Positions 45,149-53,292 of a stretch of DNA of 64,000 nt are shown here, piece after piece; position 1 is the first letter of the stretch, and each line of letters begins with the position of its first letter. Source of the DNA: Psychroserpens algicola (lineage in GTDB: Bacteria > Bacteroidota > Bacteroidia > Flavobacteriales > Flavobacteriaceae); contig NZ_JACNMJ010000008.1 in assembly GCF_014526325.1 (NCBI RefSeq), positions 124,001 through 188,000 of the forward strand, read 5' to 3'. The position numbers and the translations under genes are program-made. A model generated the notes under the pieces. That model made no database searches and was not told where the DNA came from. It saw only the letters and a list, made by a program, of their open reading frames with translations.

Positions 45149-46528
45149 ATGAGAACTATCAAATTTATGGGCTTGGTATTAGTATTCTTAAGCCTTTTCA
45201 ATTGTGAAAAAGAAGACCTTCAAGACACTGAAAATCTAACACATGAAAACCAGACAACTGAAACCATTCAGAAACGAGCTGGCTTGAAACCTATTGGAGA
45301 GGGAGTAATGATGCAAGCGTTTTATTGGGATGTCCCGGCAGGAGGTAACTGGTGGAATACCATCAATTCTAAAGTTGCCGACTGGAGTAATGCAGGTATT
45401 GATGCCATTTGGCTTCCTCCAGTATCAAAAGCACAAAACGGACCATTTTCAATGGGATATGATCCATTCGATTATTTCGATTTTGGTGAATATGACCAAA
45501 TGGGAAGTATTGAAACCCGATTTGGCTCAAGAACCGAATTGACAAGAATGATAAATTCAGCACACCAGAATGGATTAAGTGTTATTGCCGATATAGTCAT
45601 AAATCATAATAGTGGTGGCGCTAGCGAAGCAAATCCATATACAGGAGGAAATACCTGGACAGATTTCAACCCATTATCTGGAAATTTTTATCGTTCAGCT
45701 ACCGATTTTCATGCAAATAATATTCATTCTAACGATAGTGGTGCTTTTGGTGGCTTTCCAGATTTGTGTCATCATCAGACCTATGTGCAAGACTGGTTAT
45801 GGAAAAATTCTAACAGTGTAGCAAAATACTATAGAGATGTTATTGGTTTTGATGGCTGGCGTTTTGATTATGTAAAAGGCTTTGAGCCTTGGGTTGTTAA
45901 AGATTGGAAAAATGAAGTTGGTGGCTTTTCTGTTGGAGAATATTGGGATAGTAATGTGTCTACATTAGATTGGTGGACTGGTGCAGCCGAAGTAAGCGCA
46001 TTCGATTTTGCGTGTTACTATAAAATGAGAGATGCCTTTATGGGAAATAACTTAAGTGTATTAAATGACAATATGCTTTGGAAACAAAATGCATCTAAAG
46101 CCGTGACATTTGTCACAAATCACGATACTGATGAAATTACAAATAACAAAATATTAGCCTATGCATATATTTTAACTCATGAAGGTTATCCAACGGTATT
46201 TTATCGTGATTACGAAGAATGGTTAAATAAAGAACGTTTAAACAATCTTATTTGGATTCATAATAATTTAGCTTCAGGGAGCACCACCATACTTCATGCA
46301 GACACCGATGAGTACGTCGCTAAGCGAAATGGTTATAACGGACCAGGTTTAATCGTATACATTAATAATTCAAATTCATGGCAAGAACGTTGGGTAGAAA
46401 CCAATTGGTCTAACACAGTTATTAAAGATTATACAGGACATTCAGGTTGGGAGCCAACAACGCAATCCGGTAAGTGGGTTAAGATTCAGGCACCACCTAA
46501 AAGTTATTCGGTTTGGTCAGTAAAATAA
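45149..46528 (+). CDS. Surface lipoprotein alpha-amylase (GH13)
   Basis: This is a 459-residue starch hydrolase. The lipobox Cys is residue 19 (SLFNC), followed by E-K-E-D, which suggests export to the cell surface. The (beta/alpha)8 barrel keeps the GH13 regions: DIVINH (about 148-153), GWRFD with nucleophile Asp240, the acid/base Glu264 in SVGEYWD and NHD with Asp326. The layout resembles plant/archaeal-type alpha-amylases. It stands alone, without SusCD, but with a LacI-type palindrome upstream. Starch or glycogen cleavage is expected. Confidence 0.94.
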   Translation: MRTIKFMGLVLVFLSLFNCEKEDLQDTENLTHENQTTETIQKRAGLKPIGEGVMMQAFYWDVPAGGNWWNTINSKVADWSNAGIDAIWLPPVSKAQNGPFSMGYDPFDYFDFGEYDQMGSIETRFGSRTELTRMINSAHQNGLSVIADIVINHNSGGASEANPYTGGNTWTDFNPLSGNFYRSATDFHANNIHSNDSGAFGGFPDLCHHQTYVQDWLWKNSNSVAKYYRDVIGFDGWRFDYVKGFEPWVVKDWKNEVGGFSVGEYWDSNVSTLDWWTGAAEVSAFDFACYYKMRDAFMGNNLSVLNDNMLWKQNASKAVTFVTNHDTDEITNNKILAYAYILTHEGYPTVFYRDYEEWLNKERLNNLIWIHNNLASGSTTILHADTDEYVAKRNGYNGPGLIVYINNSNSWQERWVETNWSNTVIKDYTGHSGWEPTTQSGKWVKIQAPPKSYSVWSVK

Positions 46529-46555
46529 ACCAATATCTATTTTTATAATTTTTAA

Positions 46556-46585
46556 TTGTTAAATTAAAATTACTTTTTATATTTG
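46556..46585 (+). promoter_or_regulatory. Consensus promoter of rpsU
   Basis: TTG (46556-46558), exactly 19 nt, then TATATTTG (46578-46585). This is the best kind of Bacteroidetes promoter match, and rpsU is highly expressed. The leader is about 35 nt. Confidence 0.75.
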
Positions 46586-46608
46586 CAGCCTTAAAAATTC
46601 TAAAAGAG

Positions 46609-46615
46609 AGGAGGT
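46609..46615 (+). promoter_or_regulatory. Strong Shine-Dalgarno sequence of rpsU
   Basis: AGGAGGT ends 8 nt before the rpsU ATG (46624). It can pair with the 3' end of 16S rRNA over at least seven bases. I saw no comparable sequence before the other genes of the window, for example tuf has only A/T-rich leader. See the finding on autoregulation. Confidence 0.85.
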
Positions 46616-46623
46616 TAAGAACT

Positions 46624-46818
46624 ATGTTAATAATTCCAGTAAAAGAAGGAGAAAATATAGAGAGAGCGTTAAAACGTTACAAGCGTAAGTTTGTGAAGAC
46701 AACGATTAAAAATCAGTTGCAAGAACGTAAGCAATTTACAAAACCTTCAGTTGCACGTAGAGCACAGATTCAAAAAGCACAATACGTTCAAGGTCTTAGA
46801 GATCAAGAGGTCGTATAA
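46624..46818 (+). CDS. rpsU: Small ribosomal subunit protein bS21
   Basis: This is a 64-residue basic protein that sits on the 30S platform near the 16S rRNA 3' end. The sequence starts MLIIPVKEGENIERALKRYK and has the basic RRAQIQKAQYV tail. In Bacteroidetes the bS21-bS18-bS6 group is known to hide the anti-Shine-Dalgarno sequence. The gene is monocistronic, with its own promoter and a good terminator at 46840. Confidence 0.97.
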   Translation: MLIIPVKEGENIERALKRYKRKFVKTTIKNQLQERKQFTKPSVARRAQIQKAQYVQGLRDQEVV

Positions 46819-46839
46819 CCATTGCTTTTCAAAAATACA

Positions 46840-46868
46840 TCCCGCTATTAATTAGCGGGATTTTTTTA
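46840..46868 (+). terminator. Intrinsic terminator of rpsU
   Basis: An 8-bp stem TCCCGCTA (46840-46847) and TAGCGGGA (46853-46860) with a 5-nt loop is followed by eight T. It lies 21 bp after the rpsU stop. Confidence 0.85.
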
Positions 46869-46921
46869 TACCTAATCTAAAAGTTGTACATTTAATTTTA
46901 TGCTTCGGAAAAATTAAACCC

Positions 46922-47812
46922 ATGACTTTTAAGGCATTTTCAGATTATCTATTATTAGAAAAAAACTACTCTAAGCTAACGCTTAAAGCATATTTGAATG
47001 ACTTAGAAGCATTTGAATGTTTTATAGCATCAGAATTTGATATTCCGACAATAAGTAATGTGAACTACCAGCAAATAAGATACTGGATTGTTAGTTTGGT
47101 AGAAAGTGGTATTTCTAATCGAAGTATCAATAGAAAGGTATCATCCTTAAATACCTATTATAAATTTCTGCTAAAAACAAAAACGATAGAAGTTAACCCT
47201 CTTTTAAAACACAAAGCTTTAAAAGTTAGTAAAAAAGTTCAAGTGCCATTTTCTGAAGCTGAAATGGAGGCTGTACTTAAAGAGTTAAATGCCACAAAAG
47301 GTTTTGAAGGACTGCGAAATAAATTGATTGTCGAATTGTTTTATGCAACAGGAATACGTCGTATCGAATTGGTACAGCTTAAACTATCTGATTTGGATAT
47401 CGCTAATAAAACGTTAAAAGTTTTAGGCAAACGAAATAAGGAACGCTACATACCGTTAATTGATACCGTCGTTCAAACAATTGAGACTTACTTAGTTGAA
47501 AGAAATACATTAGAAACAATAGTAGATCATCAGCATTTATTTTTAACACAAAAAGGGGTTAAAATTTATGAAACTCTTGTTTACAGAATTATAAATGACT
47601 ACTTTAGTAAGGTATCAACGAAAGTAAAAAGGAGTCCGCATATATTAAGGCACTCATTTGCGACTCATTTACTTAATCAAGGTGCAAACCTAAATGCTGT
47701 TAAAGAACTTCTTGGACATTCAAGTTTGGCAGCAACCCAAGTCTATACACATAATAGTATAGCCGAATTAAAAAAAGTATATTTAAATACACATCCAAGA
47801 AGTAAAAAATAA
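46922..47812 (+). CDS. Tyrosine recombinase of the XerC/XerD type
   Basis: This is a 296-residue recombinase for chromosome-dimer resolution. The N-terminal SAM-like core-binding domain covers about 1-90. The catalytic domain has Arg in ATGIRRIELVQL, HILRHSFATHL (His and Arg), LLGHSSLAATQVYTH (His and the nucleophile Tyr). All four key residues are present. The site between rpsU and hpf with no mobile element nearby suggests a housekeeping XerC or XerD; which one is not clear. Confidence 0.92.
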   Translation: MTFKAFSDYLLLEKNYSKLTLKAYLNDLEAFECFIASEFDIPTISNVNYQQIRYWIVSLVESGISNRSINRKVSSLNTYYKFLLKTKTIEVNPLLKHKALKVSKKVQVPFSEAEMEAVLKELNATKGFEGLRNKLIVELFYATGIRRIELVQLKLSDLDIANKTLKVLGKRNKERYIPLIDTVVQTIETYLVERNTLETIVDHQHLFLTQKGVKIYETLVYRIINDYFSKVSTKVKRSPHILRHSFATHLLNQGANLNAVKELLGHSSLAATQVYTHNSIAELKKVYLNTHPRSKK

Positions 47813-47839
47813 TATTGTCTAACTAATAAACGAATGATT

Positions 47840-48142
47840 ATGAAGGTAAACACGCAATCTGTAAATTTTAACGCGGATAAAAAATTAATAGATTTTATCC
47901 AAAGACGAATGGACAAATTAGATATGTTTTATGATAAAGTCATACAATCTGATGTATATTTAAAAGTTGAAAACACAAGTGATAAAGCAAATAAAATATT
48001 TGAAGCGCGAGTAAAAGTTCCAGGAGATAGCTTTGTTGTGAAAAAGCAATGTAAAACATTTGAAGAAGGAACAGATATGGCTGTTTCCTCATTAGAAAGA
48101 CAGCTAAAACGCCGAAAAGAAAAATTAAGAGCACATATGTGA
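47840..48142 (+). CDS. hpf: Ribosome hibernation promoting factor
   Basis: This is a 100-residue protein from ATG 47840; an in-frame ATG at 47834 would add two residues. It is the short HPF/YfiA type, which binds the 30S decoding region in stationary phase. The beta-alpha-beta-beta-beta-alpha core is visible (FNADKKLIDFIQRRMDKL, SDVYLKV, and C-terminal SSLERQLKRRKEKLRAHM). It lies 21-27 bp after the recombinase and is probably co-transcribed with it. Confidence 0.92.
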   Translation: MKVNTQSVNFNADKKLIDFIQRRMDKLDMFYDKVIQSDVYLKVENTSDKANKIFEARVKVPGDSFVVKKQCKTFEEGTDMAVSSLERQLKRRKEKLRAHM

Positions 48143-48163
48143 TAAAATTTTTCAAAAAATGTT

Positions 48164-48222
48164 TTGAATAAATAAATAAATCTTTACATTTGCAGTCCGT
48201 TAGAAATAGCGGGCTTTTTTTA
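48164..48222 (+). promoter_or_regulatory. tRNA/tuf operon promoter followed immediately by a terminator-like hairpin
   Basis: TTG (48164-48166), 18 nt, then TACATTTG (48185-48192) is a consensus promoter. The next bases form a stem CCGTTA (48197-48202) with TAGCGG (48207-48212) and a T-run. The hairpin can end transcripts coming from hpf, while transcripts that start here begin inside it. Confidence 0.65.
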
Positions 48223-48243
48223 TAGCGAAAAAGTTATAGAAAA

Positions 48244-48317
48244 GCCGATGTAGCTCAGCTGGCTAGAGCAGCTGATTTGTAATCAGCAGGTCGTGGGTTC
48301 GAGTCCCTCCATCGGCT
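48244..48317 (+). tRNA. tRNA-Thr (TGT)
   Basis: 74-nt cloverleaf. Acceptor GCCGATG pairs with CATCGGC; the anticodon loop in the CTGAT/ATCAG stem reads TGT; GGTTCGAGTCC is the T arm. First of five tRNAs around tuf. Confidence 0.97.
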
Positions 48318-48371
48318 CTAAAAAAAGTCTAAAATTAACTGTGGTTAGTTTAGCATTTGTTCTTTAAAATT

Positions 48372-48453
<82 letters not shown>

Positions 48454-48518
48454 CTAAGAATTTTAAATAAGAAGTTATCAAAAGCTTGCTTTTGTAAAGC
48501 TACGTTTTAAAATTCTTT

Positions 48519-48536
48519 GGATTGGGTTACCAATCC
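48519..48536. repeat. Spacer hairpin between tRNA-Tyr and tRNA-Gly
   Basis: Perfect 7-bp stem GGATTGG (48519-48525) and CCAATCC (48530-48536) with loop GTTA. The 156-bp spacer otherwise holds nothing recognisable. It may be a processing signal in the tRNA precursor. Confidence 0.45.
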
Positions 48537-48609
48537 AGGATTACTGAGTAAAGCGAGGTTGTCCAAATTGAAATATTGAAACCCTTAACTAGTAAAATGG
48601 TTATAAAAT

Positions 48610-48682
48610 GCGAGAGTAGCTCAGTTGGTAGAGCGTCAGCCTTCCAAGCTGAATGTCGCCGGTTCGAACCCGGTCTCTCGCT
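48610..48682 (+). tRNA. tRNA-Gly (TCC)
   Basis: 73-nt cloverleaf. Acceptor GCGAGAG pairs with CTCTCGC; anticodon TCC inside the CAGCC/AGCTG stem; T arm CCGGTTCGAACCCGG. Confidence 0.97.
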
Positions 48683-48687
48683 CTAAA

Positions 48688-48710
48688 ATTCCTGCGAAGG
48701 CAGGAATCTC
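48688..48710. repeat. 8-4-8 hairpin element followed by CTC, copy 1
   Basis: ATTCCTGC (48688-48695), loop GAAG, GCAGGAAT (48700-48707), then CTC. A second copy with compensating base changes lies at 61536. This looks like a dispersed palindromic element placed between tRNA genes. Confidence 0.6.
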
Positions 48711-48739
48711 ATTAAGTAATGAGGGAATAAACACTTTAC

Positions 48740-48811
48740 GCCGGTGTAGCTCAGGGGTAGAGCGTTTCCTTGGTAAGGAAGAGGTCACGAGTTCAAATCT
48801 CGTCATTGGCT
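48740..48811 (+). tRNA. tRNA-Thr (GGT)
   Basis: 72-nt cloverleaf. Acceptor GCCGGTG pairs with CATTGGC through two G-U pairs; anticodon GGT in the TTCCT/AGGAA stem. It is 59 bp before tuf. Confidence 0.96.
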
Positions 48812-48870
48812 CTTTTTGAATTGAAAATTAAATTGAACACTAATATAAATTAAGATTAAATAAATTAAAC

Positions 48871-50058
48871 ATGGCAAAGGCAACTTTCGATCGTTCAAAA
48901 CCACACCTTAATATTGGTACTATTGGACACGTAGATCACGGTAAAACAACTTTAACTGCTGCTATTACTAAAGTATTAGCTGATGCAGGTTTATCTGAAG
49001 CAAGAGATTTCGATACTATCGATAATGCTCCTGAAGAAAAAGAAAGAGGTATTACAATTAATACATCACACGTAGAGTATCAAACAGCAAATCGTCACTA
49101 CGCTCACGTTGACTGTCCAGGTCACGCCGATTACGTAAAGAACATGGTTACTGGTGCTGCTCAGATGGATGGTGCTATTTTAGTTGTAGCTGCTACTGAT
49201 GGTCCAATGCCACAAACTCGTGAGCACATCCTTTTAGGACGTCAGGTAGGAATTCCTCGTATCGTTGTATTCATGAATAAAGTGGATATGGTTGATGATG
49301 ATGAGTTATTAGAATTAGTAGAGATGGAAATCAGAGATTTATTATCTTTCTATGAGTATGATGGAGATAATGGTCCTGTAATTGCTGGATCTGCTTTAGG
49401 TGCACTTAACGGTGAGCAAAAGTGGGTTGATACAGTTATGGAATTAATGGAAGCTGTTGATAACTGGATCGAAGAGCCAGTTCGTGATATGGACAAGCCT
49501 TTCTTAATGCCTATTGAAGATGTATTCTCAATTACTGGTCGTGGAACTGTTGCTACAGGTCGTATCGAAACTGGTGTTGCTAACACAGGTGATCCAGTTG
49601 AGATCATTGGTATGGGTGCTGAGAAATTAACATCTACAATTACTGGTATTGAAATGTTCCGTCAAATCCTTGATAGAGGTGAGGCTGGAGATAATGCAGG
49701 TATCTTATTAAGAGGTATTGAGAAAACTCAAATCTCAAGAGGTATGGTAATTACTAAGCCAGGATCTGTAACACCACACGCTAAATTTAAAGCTGAGGTT
49801 TATATCTTGAAAAAAGAAGAAGGTGGACGTCACACTCCATTCCACAATAACTACCGTCCACAGTTCTACGTACGTACAACTGACGTAACTGGAAACATTG
49901 CGCTTCCTGATGGAGTTGAAATGGTAATGCCTGGAGATAACCTTACAATCACTGTTGAATTAATTCAACCAATTGCAATGAACGTTGGTTTACGTTTCGC
50001 AATCCGTGAAGGTGGTAGAACAGTAGGTGCAGGTCAGGTTACTGAAATTTTAGACTAA
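48871..50058 (+). CDS. tuf: Elongation factor Tu
   Basis: This is a 395-residue GTPase that delivers aminoacyl-tRNA to the ribosome. G1 GHVDHGKT (about 18-25), the G2 effector region GITINTSH, G3 DCPGH and G4 NKVD are all present, then domains 2 and 3. Codon use is biased toward common codons, as for a highly expressed gene. It is embedded in the tRNA cluster and followed by tRNA-Trp and secE, as in E. coli tufB. Confidence 0.99.
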   Translation: MAKATFDRSKPHLNIGTIGHVDHGKTTLTAAITKVLADAGLSEARDFDTIDNAPEEKERGITINTSHVEYQTANRHYAHVDCPGHADYVKNMVTGAAQMDGAILVVAATDGPMPQTREHILLGRQVGIPRIVVFMNKVDMVDDDELLELVEMEIRDLLSFYEYDGDNGPVIAGSALGALNGEQKWVDTVMELMEAVDNWIEEPVRDMDKPFLMPIEDVFSITGRGTVATGRIETGVANTGDPVEIIGMGAEKLTSTITGIEMFRQILDRGEAGDNAGILLRGIEKTQISRGMVITKPGSVTPHAKFKAEVYILKKEEGGRHTPFHNNYRPQFYVRTTDVTGNIALPDGVEMVMPGDNLTITVELIQPIAMNVGLRFAIREGGRTVGAGQVTEILD

Positions 50059-50082
50059 ATATTTAATAAATAAATATTAATT

Positions 50083-50110
50083 AAGGTGTTCCGATTTGTC
50101 GGAACGCCTT
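50083..50110 (+). terminator. Hairpin between tuf and tRNA-Trp
   Basis: A 12-bp stem AAGGTGTTCCGA (50083-50094) and TCGGAACGCCTT (50099-50110) with one G-U pair and a TTTG loop, followed by a weak T-rich stretch. It may be a partial terminator or an RNA processing site. Confidence 0.6.
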
Positions 50111-50121
50111 GATTTATATTT

Positions 50122-50194
50122 ACGGGTTTAGCTCAGTTGGTAGAGCACTGGTCTCCAAAACCAGGTGTCGGGAGTTCGAGTCTCTCAACCCGTG
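50122..50194 (+). tRNA. tRNA-Trp (CCA)
   Basis: 73-nt cloverleaf. Acceptor ACGGGTT pairs with AACCCGT; anticodon CCA in the CTGGT/ACCAG stem. It is 15 bp before secE. Confidence 0.97.
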
Positions 50195-50209
50195 CAAATA
50201 CAAAATCAA

Positions 50210-50401
50210 ATGGCAGGAATAGTTAATTATATAAAAGAATCTTTTGACGAGTTAAAAAACAATGTCTCATGGCCAACTTGGGCAGAGGCTCAAAGTTTAA
50301 CTGTGTTAGTAGCTGTATTTTCAATCATATTCTCATTAGCTATTTGGGGCGTTGATACTGTTTTTAGTAAAGTAATTAAAGCTTATTTTGAATTAATTTA
50401 A
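50210..50401 (+). CDS. secE: Preprotein translocase subunit SecE
   Basis: This is a 63-residue inner-membrane subunit of the SecYEG channel. It starts at ATG 50210 (MAGIVNYIKESFDELK); a longer frame begins inside the tRNA gene and is rejected. The conserved NNVSWPTWAEA segment (about 17-27) precedes one transmembrane helix (about 33-55). It lies between tRNA-Trp and nusG, the usual place. Confidence 0.96.
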   Translation: MAGIVNYIKESFDELKNNVSWPTWAEAQSLTVLVAVFSIIFSLAIWGVDTVFSKVIKAYFELI

Positions 50402-50420
50402 CTAAAAATAACTAGAGAGA

Positions 50421-50978
50421 ATGTCTGAGACTAATGTAAATAAAAAGTGGTACGTTGTTAGAGCAGTAAGTGGTCAAGAAAACAAAATCAAAGCCTATAT
50501 AGAGAATGAAATTTCTAGATTAGGTTTAGAAGATTATGTTGATCAAGTATTGGTTCCAACAGAAAAAGTTATCCAGATTCGTAATGGAAAAAAGATAAAC
50601 AAAGAACGTGTTTACTTTCCAGGTTATATTATGATTCAGGCTAATTTAAGTGGTGAAATTCCTCATATCATAAAATCGATTACTAATGTGATTGGATTTT
50701 TAGGAGAAACAAAAGGAGGAGATCCTGTACCATTAAGACAGTCTGAGGTTAATAGAATGTTAGGAAAAGTTGATGAATTAGCTGTTGATGCTGATGCTAA
50801 TGTAGCAATTCCATATACTATTGGCGAAACTGTAAAAGTTATCGACGGTCCGTTTAATGGTTTTGATGGAACGATTGAAAAAATAAATGAAGAAAAGCGT
50901 AAACTAGAAGTAATGGTTAAAATTTTCGGAAGAAAAACACCATTAGAACTAAGTTATATGCAAGTTGAAAAAGTATAA
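50421..50978 (+). CDS. nusG: Transcription termination/antitermination protein NusG
   Basis: This is a 185-residue elongation factor that binds RNA polymerase and Rho or ribosomal uS10. The NGN domain (KWYVVRAVSGQENKI at the start, FPGYIMIQ) and the C-terminal KOW domain (GPFNGFDGTIEKIN) are visible. Length fits the standard NusG rather than a specialised paralogue. It is between secE and rplK. Confidence 0.98.
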   Translation: MSETNVNKKWYVVRAVSGQENKIKAYIENEISRLGLEDYVDQVLVPTEKVIQIRNGKKINKERVYFPGYIMIQANLSGEIPHIIKSITNVIGFLGETKGGDPVPLRQSEVNRMLGKVDELAVDADANVAIPYTIGETVKVIDGPFNGFDGTIEKINEEKRKLEVMVKIFGRKTPLELSYMQVEKV

Positions 50979-50999
50979 TAATTGTTACATATATAGATA

Positions 51000-51034
51000 G
51001 TATGTCTTTTTTGCTTCCACATTAAAAGATATAC
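51000..51034. repeat. Stem-loop in the rplK leader
   Basis: Arms GTATGTCTTTT (51000-51010) and AAAAGATATAC (51024-51034) pair over 11 positions with one G-U pair. It lies 18 bp before rplK. In other bacteria L1 represses rplKA through a leader structure; this hairpin is a candidate, but the L1-binding core was not recognised. Confidence 0.35.
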
Positions 51035-51052
51035 AAAACTAAAATTTTTAAA

Positions 51053-51493
51053 ATGGCAAAAGAATTAGGTAAAGTAGTTAAATTACAAGTTCGGGGAGGT
51101 GCTGCGAATCCGTCGCCACCGGTTGGACCCGCTTTAGGAGCTGCTGGAGTTAATATCATGGAATTTTGTAAACAATTCAACGCTAGAACACAGGATAAGC
51201 CTGGTAAAGTTCTTCCAGTTGTAATTTCAGTTTACAAAGACAAGTCTTTCGACTTCGTTATTAAAACTCCTCCAGCTGCGGTACAATTATTGGAAGCGGC
51301 CAAAGTAAAAAAAGGATCTGGTGAACCGAACAGAAAAAAAGTAGCAAAAGTAACTTGGGATCAAGTGAAAGCTATCGCAGAAGACAAAATGCAAGATTTA
51401 AATGCATTTAGTGTAAACTCTGCAATGAAGATGGTTGCAGGAACTGCAAGATCAATGGGAATCACAGTTAAAGGTGGTGAAGCACCTAACTAA
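51053..51493 (+). CDS. rplK: Large ribosomal subunit protein uL11
   Basis: This is a 146-residue protein of the GTPase-associated centre, with the Pro-rich [15 protein letters not shown] segment (about 15-29) and [16 protein letters not shown] (about 74-89). It binds 23S rRNA and is the target region of thiopeptides. The gene starts the rplKAJL series after nusG. Confidence 0.98.
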   Translation: MAKELGKVVKLQVRGGAANPSPPVGPALGAAGVNIMEFCKQFNARTQDKPGKVLPVVISVYKDKSFDFVIKTPPAAVQLLEAAKVKKGSGEPNRKKVAKVTWDQVKAIAEDKMQDLNAFSVNSAMKMVAGTARSMGITVKGGEAPN

Positions 51494-51504
51494 AAATTTT
51501 TGAA

Positions 51505-52191
51505 ATGGCAATTACAAGAAAACAAAAAGAAGCAAGAGCTAAAGTAGAGAAGAATAAATTATATTCTCTTGAAGAAGCTTCAGCATTATTAAAAGAGATT
51601 ACCTATACAAAGTTTGATGCATCTGTTGATTTAGCTGTAAGACTTGGAGTTGATCCACGTAAAGCAAATCAAATGGTAAGAGGCGTTGTGTCGCTTCCGC
51701 ATGGTACAGGTAAAGATATGAAAGTTCTAGCCTTAGTTACTCCAGATAAAGAAGAGGAAGCTAAAGCAGCAGGAGCTGATTATGTAGGATTAGATGAATA
51801 CCTAGAGAAAATCAAAGGTGGTTGGACAGATGTTGACGTTATCGTTACTATGCCAGCTATCATGGGTAAATTAGGTCCATTAGGTAGAGTGTTAGGTCCT
51901 AGAGGTCTAATGCCAAATCCAAAGACAGGAACAGTTACTATGGATGTTGCTAAAGCAGTATCTGAAGTTAAAGCTGGTAAAATCGATTTTAAAGTTGATA
52001 AAACAGGAATTGTACATGCTCCAATAGGTAAAGCATCATTTAGTGCTGATAAATTAAAGGACAATGCAATGGAATTGTTAACCACTTTAAATAAGTTAAA
52101 ACCAACTGCTGCAAAAGGGGTTTACATGAAAAGTATTTTCATGTCTAGTACAATGAGCCCAAGTATTGCAATTGATGTTAAATTTGCATAA
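51505..52191 (+). CDS. rplA: Large ribosomal subunit protein uL1
   Basis: This is a 228-residue protein of the L1 stalk. The segments [15 protein letters not shown] (about 47-61), [19 protein letters not shown] (about 116-134) and the C-terminal [17 protein letters not shown] (about 208-224) are typical. It can also act as translational repressor of its own operon. It follows rplK by 11 bp. Confidence 0.98.
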   Translation: MAITRKQKEARAKVEKNKLYSLEEASALLKEITYTKFDASVDLAVRLGVDPRKANQMVRGVVSLPHGTGKDMKVLALVTPDKEEEAKAAGADYVGLDEYLEKIKGGWTDVDVIVTMPAIMGKLGPLGRVLGPRGLMPNPKTGTVTMDVAKAVSEVKAGKIDFKVDKTGIVHAPIGKASFSADKLKDNAMELLTTLNKLKPTAAKGVYMKSIFMSSTMSPSIAIDVKFA

Positions 52192-52211
52192 GTAGTTAAA
52201 TCTTTATTATT

Positions 52212-52733
52212 ATGACAAGAGAAGAAAAATCACAAGTAATTGAAGAGTTAACTGCTCAGTTAGCAGACAATACAAATATCTATTTAGCAGATATTTCTGG
52301 ATTAAATGCAGGTAACACTTCAGATTTACGTCGTGCTTGTTACAAAGCAAACGTACAATTAAACGTAGTAAAAAATACATTATTAACTAAAGCTATGGAA
52401 GCTTCTGATAGAGATTTCGGAGACCTTCCAACAGTTTTAAAAGGTAATACCTCTGTAATGTATTCTGAAACTGGTAACGCTCCAGCTAAAGTCATTAAAA
52501 ATTTCCGTAAAAAATCTGATAAGCCTTTGCTTAAAGGAGCTTTTATTGAAGAGGCTGTTTACATTGGAGATGATCAATTAGACATGTTAGTAGATATCAA
52601 GTCTAAAGAAGAATTGATTGGAGAAATCGTTGGATTACTACAATCACCAGCTAAGAATGTTATTTCAGCACTTAAATCAGGTGGTGGAACTATAGCAGGT
52701 ATCATCAAAACTTTATCCGAAAAAGAAGGATAA
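52212..52733 (+). CDS. rplJ: Large ribosomal subunit protein uL10
   Basis: This is a 173-residue base protein of the stalk that carries L7/L12 dimers. It has TREEKSQVIEELTAQL at the N-terminus and the variable, Lys/Gly-rich C-terminal tail. The spacer from rplA is only 20 bp, so the long L10-binding leader known from E. coli is not found here. Confidence 0.97.
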   Translation: MTREEKSQVIEELTAQLADNTNIYLADISGLNAGNTSDLRRACYKANVQLNVVKNTLLTKAMEASDRDFGDLPTVLKGNTSVMYSETGNAPAKVIKNFRKKSDKPLLKGAFIEEAVYIGDDQLDMLVDIKSKEELIGEIVGLLQSPAKNVISALKSGGGTIAGIIKTLSEKEG

Positions 52734-52792
52734 TCAAATAAGTACGCACTTAAACAAATTATATTTTATTAAAATTATTAAAACGATAGAAA

Positions 52793-53167
52793 ATGGCAGA
52801 TTTAAAAGATTTCGCAGAACAATTAGTTAATTTAACAGTAAAAGAAGTTAATGAATTAGCTACAATATTAAAAGACGAATATGGTATCGAACCAGCAGCA
52901 GCAGCAGTAGCAGTAGCAGCAGGTGGAGCAGGTGGCGGAGAAGCTGCTGAAGAAAAATCAGAATTCGACGTAATCCTTAAAGCAGCAGGTGGTTCTAAAT
53001 TAGCTGTTGTAAAATTAGTTAAAGAATTAACTGGTTTAGGATTAAAAGAAGCAAAAGGTTTAGTTGATGAAGCACCAAGTGCTATCAAAGAAGGTGTTGC
53101 TAAAGACGAAGCAGAAGCTCTAAAATCTCAGTTAGAAGAAGCAGGAGCAGAGGTTGAGCTTAAGTAA
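52793..53167 (+). CDS. rplL: Large ribosomal subunit protein bL12
   Basis: This is a 124-residue stalk protein. An N-terminal dimerisation helix (to about 35), an Ala/Gly-rich hinge and the C-terminal domain with [20 protein letters not shown]-like sequence (about 70-90) recruit translation GTPases. It is separated from rpoB by a structured 125-bp spacer. Confidence 0.98.
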   Translation: MADLKDFAEQLVNLTVKEVNELATILKDEYGIEPAAAAVAVAAGGAGGGEAAEEKSEFDVILKAAGGSKLAVVKLVKELTGLGLKEAKGLVDEAPSAIKEGVAKDEAEALKSQLEEAGAEVELK

Positions 53168-53189
53168 GCTTAACAAACCTACAAATTAT

Positions 53190-53255
53190 GGTTTAGGTCT
53201 TCCGAAATACTCGGAATGACCTAAACCCTTTTGTGTATAAAAAAGGTACACAAAA
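53190..53255 (+). promoter_or_regulatory. Two hairpins in the rplL-rpoB spacer, candidate attenuator
   Basis: Hairpin 1 pairs GGTTTAGGTC (53190-53199) with GACCTAAACC (53218-53227) and TTCCGA with TCGGAA inside, broken by one T bulge. Hairpin 2 pairs TTTTGTGTA (53229-53237) with TACACAAAA (53247-53255). Neither is followed by a full T-run. A partial terminator or RNase III site at this place would match E. coli. Confidence 0.6.
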
Positions 53256-53292
53256 AAACTAGTTATTTTTTTAATCAAAATCTCGTTCATCG

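Noticed and set aside
48625-48819. 64-residue frame across tRNA-Gly and tRNA-Thr
   Set aside because: It reads through two clear tRNA genes (the translated tRNA-like strings NVAGSNPVSRS and SGVERFL are common false proteins).
50165-50209. Longer secE start
   Set aside because: It lies inside the tRNA-Trp gene; the family start MAGIVNYIKES is at 50210.
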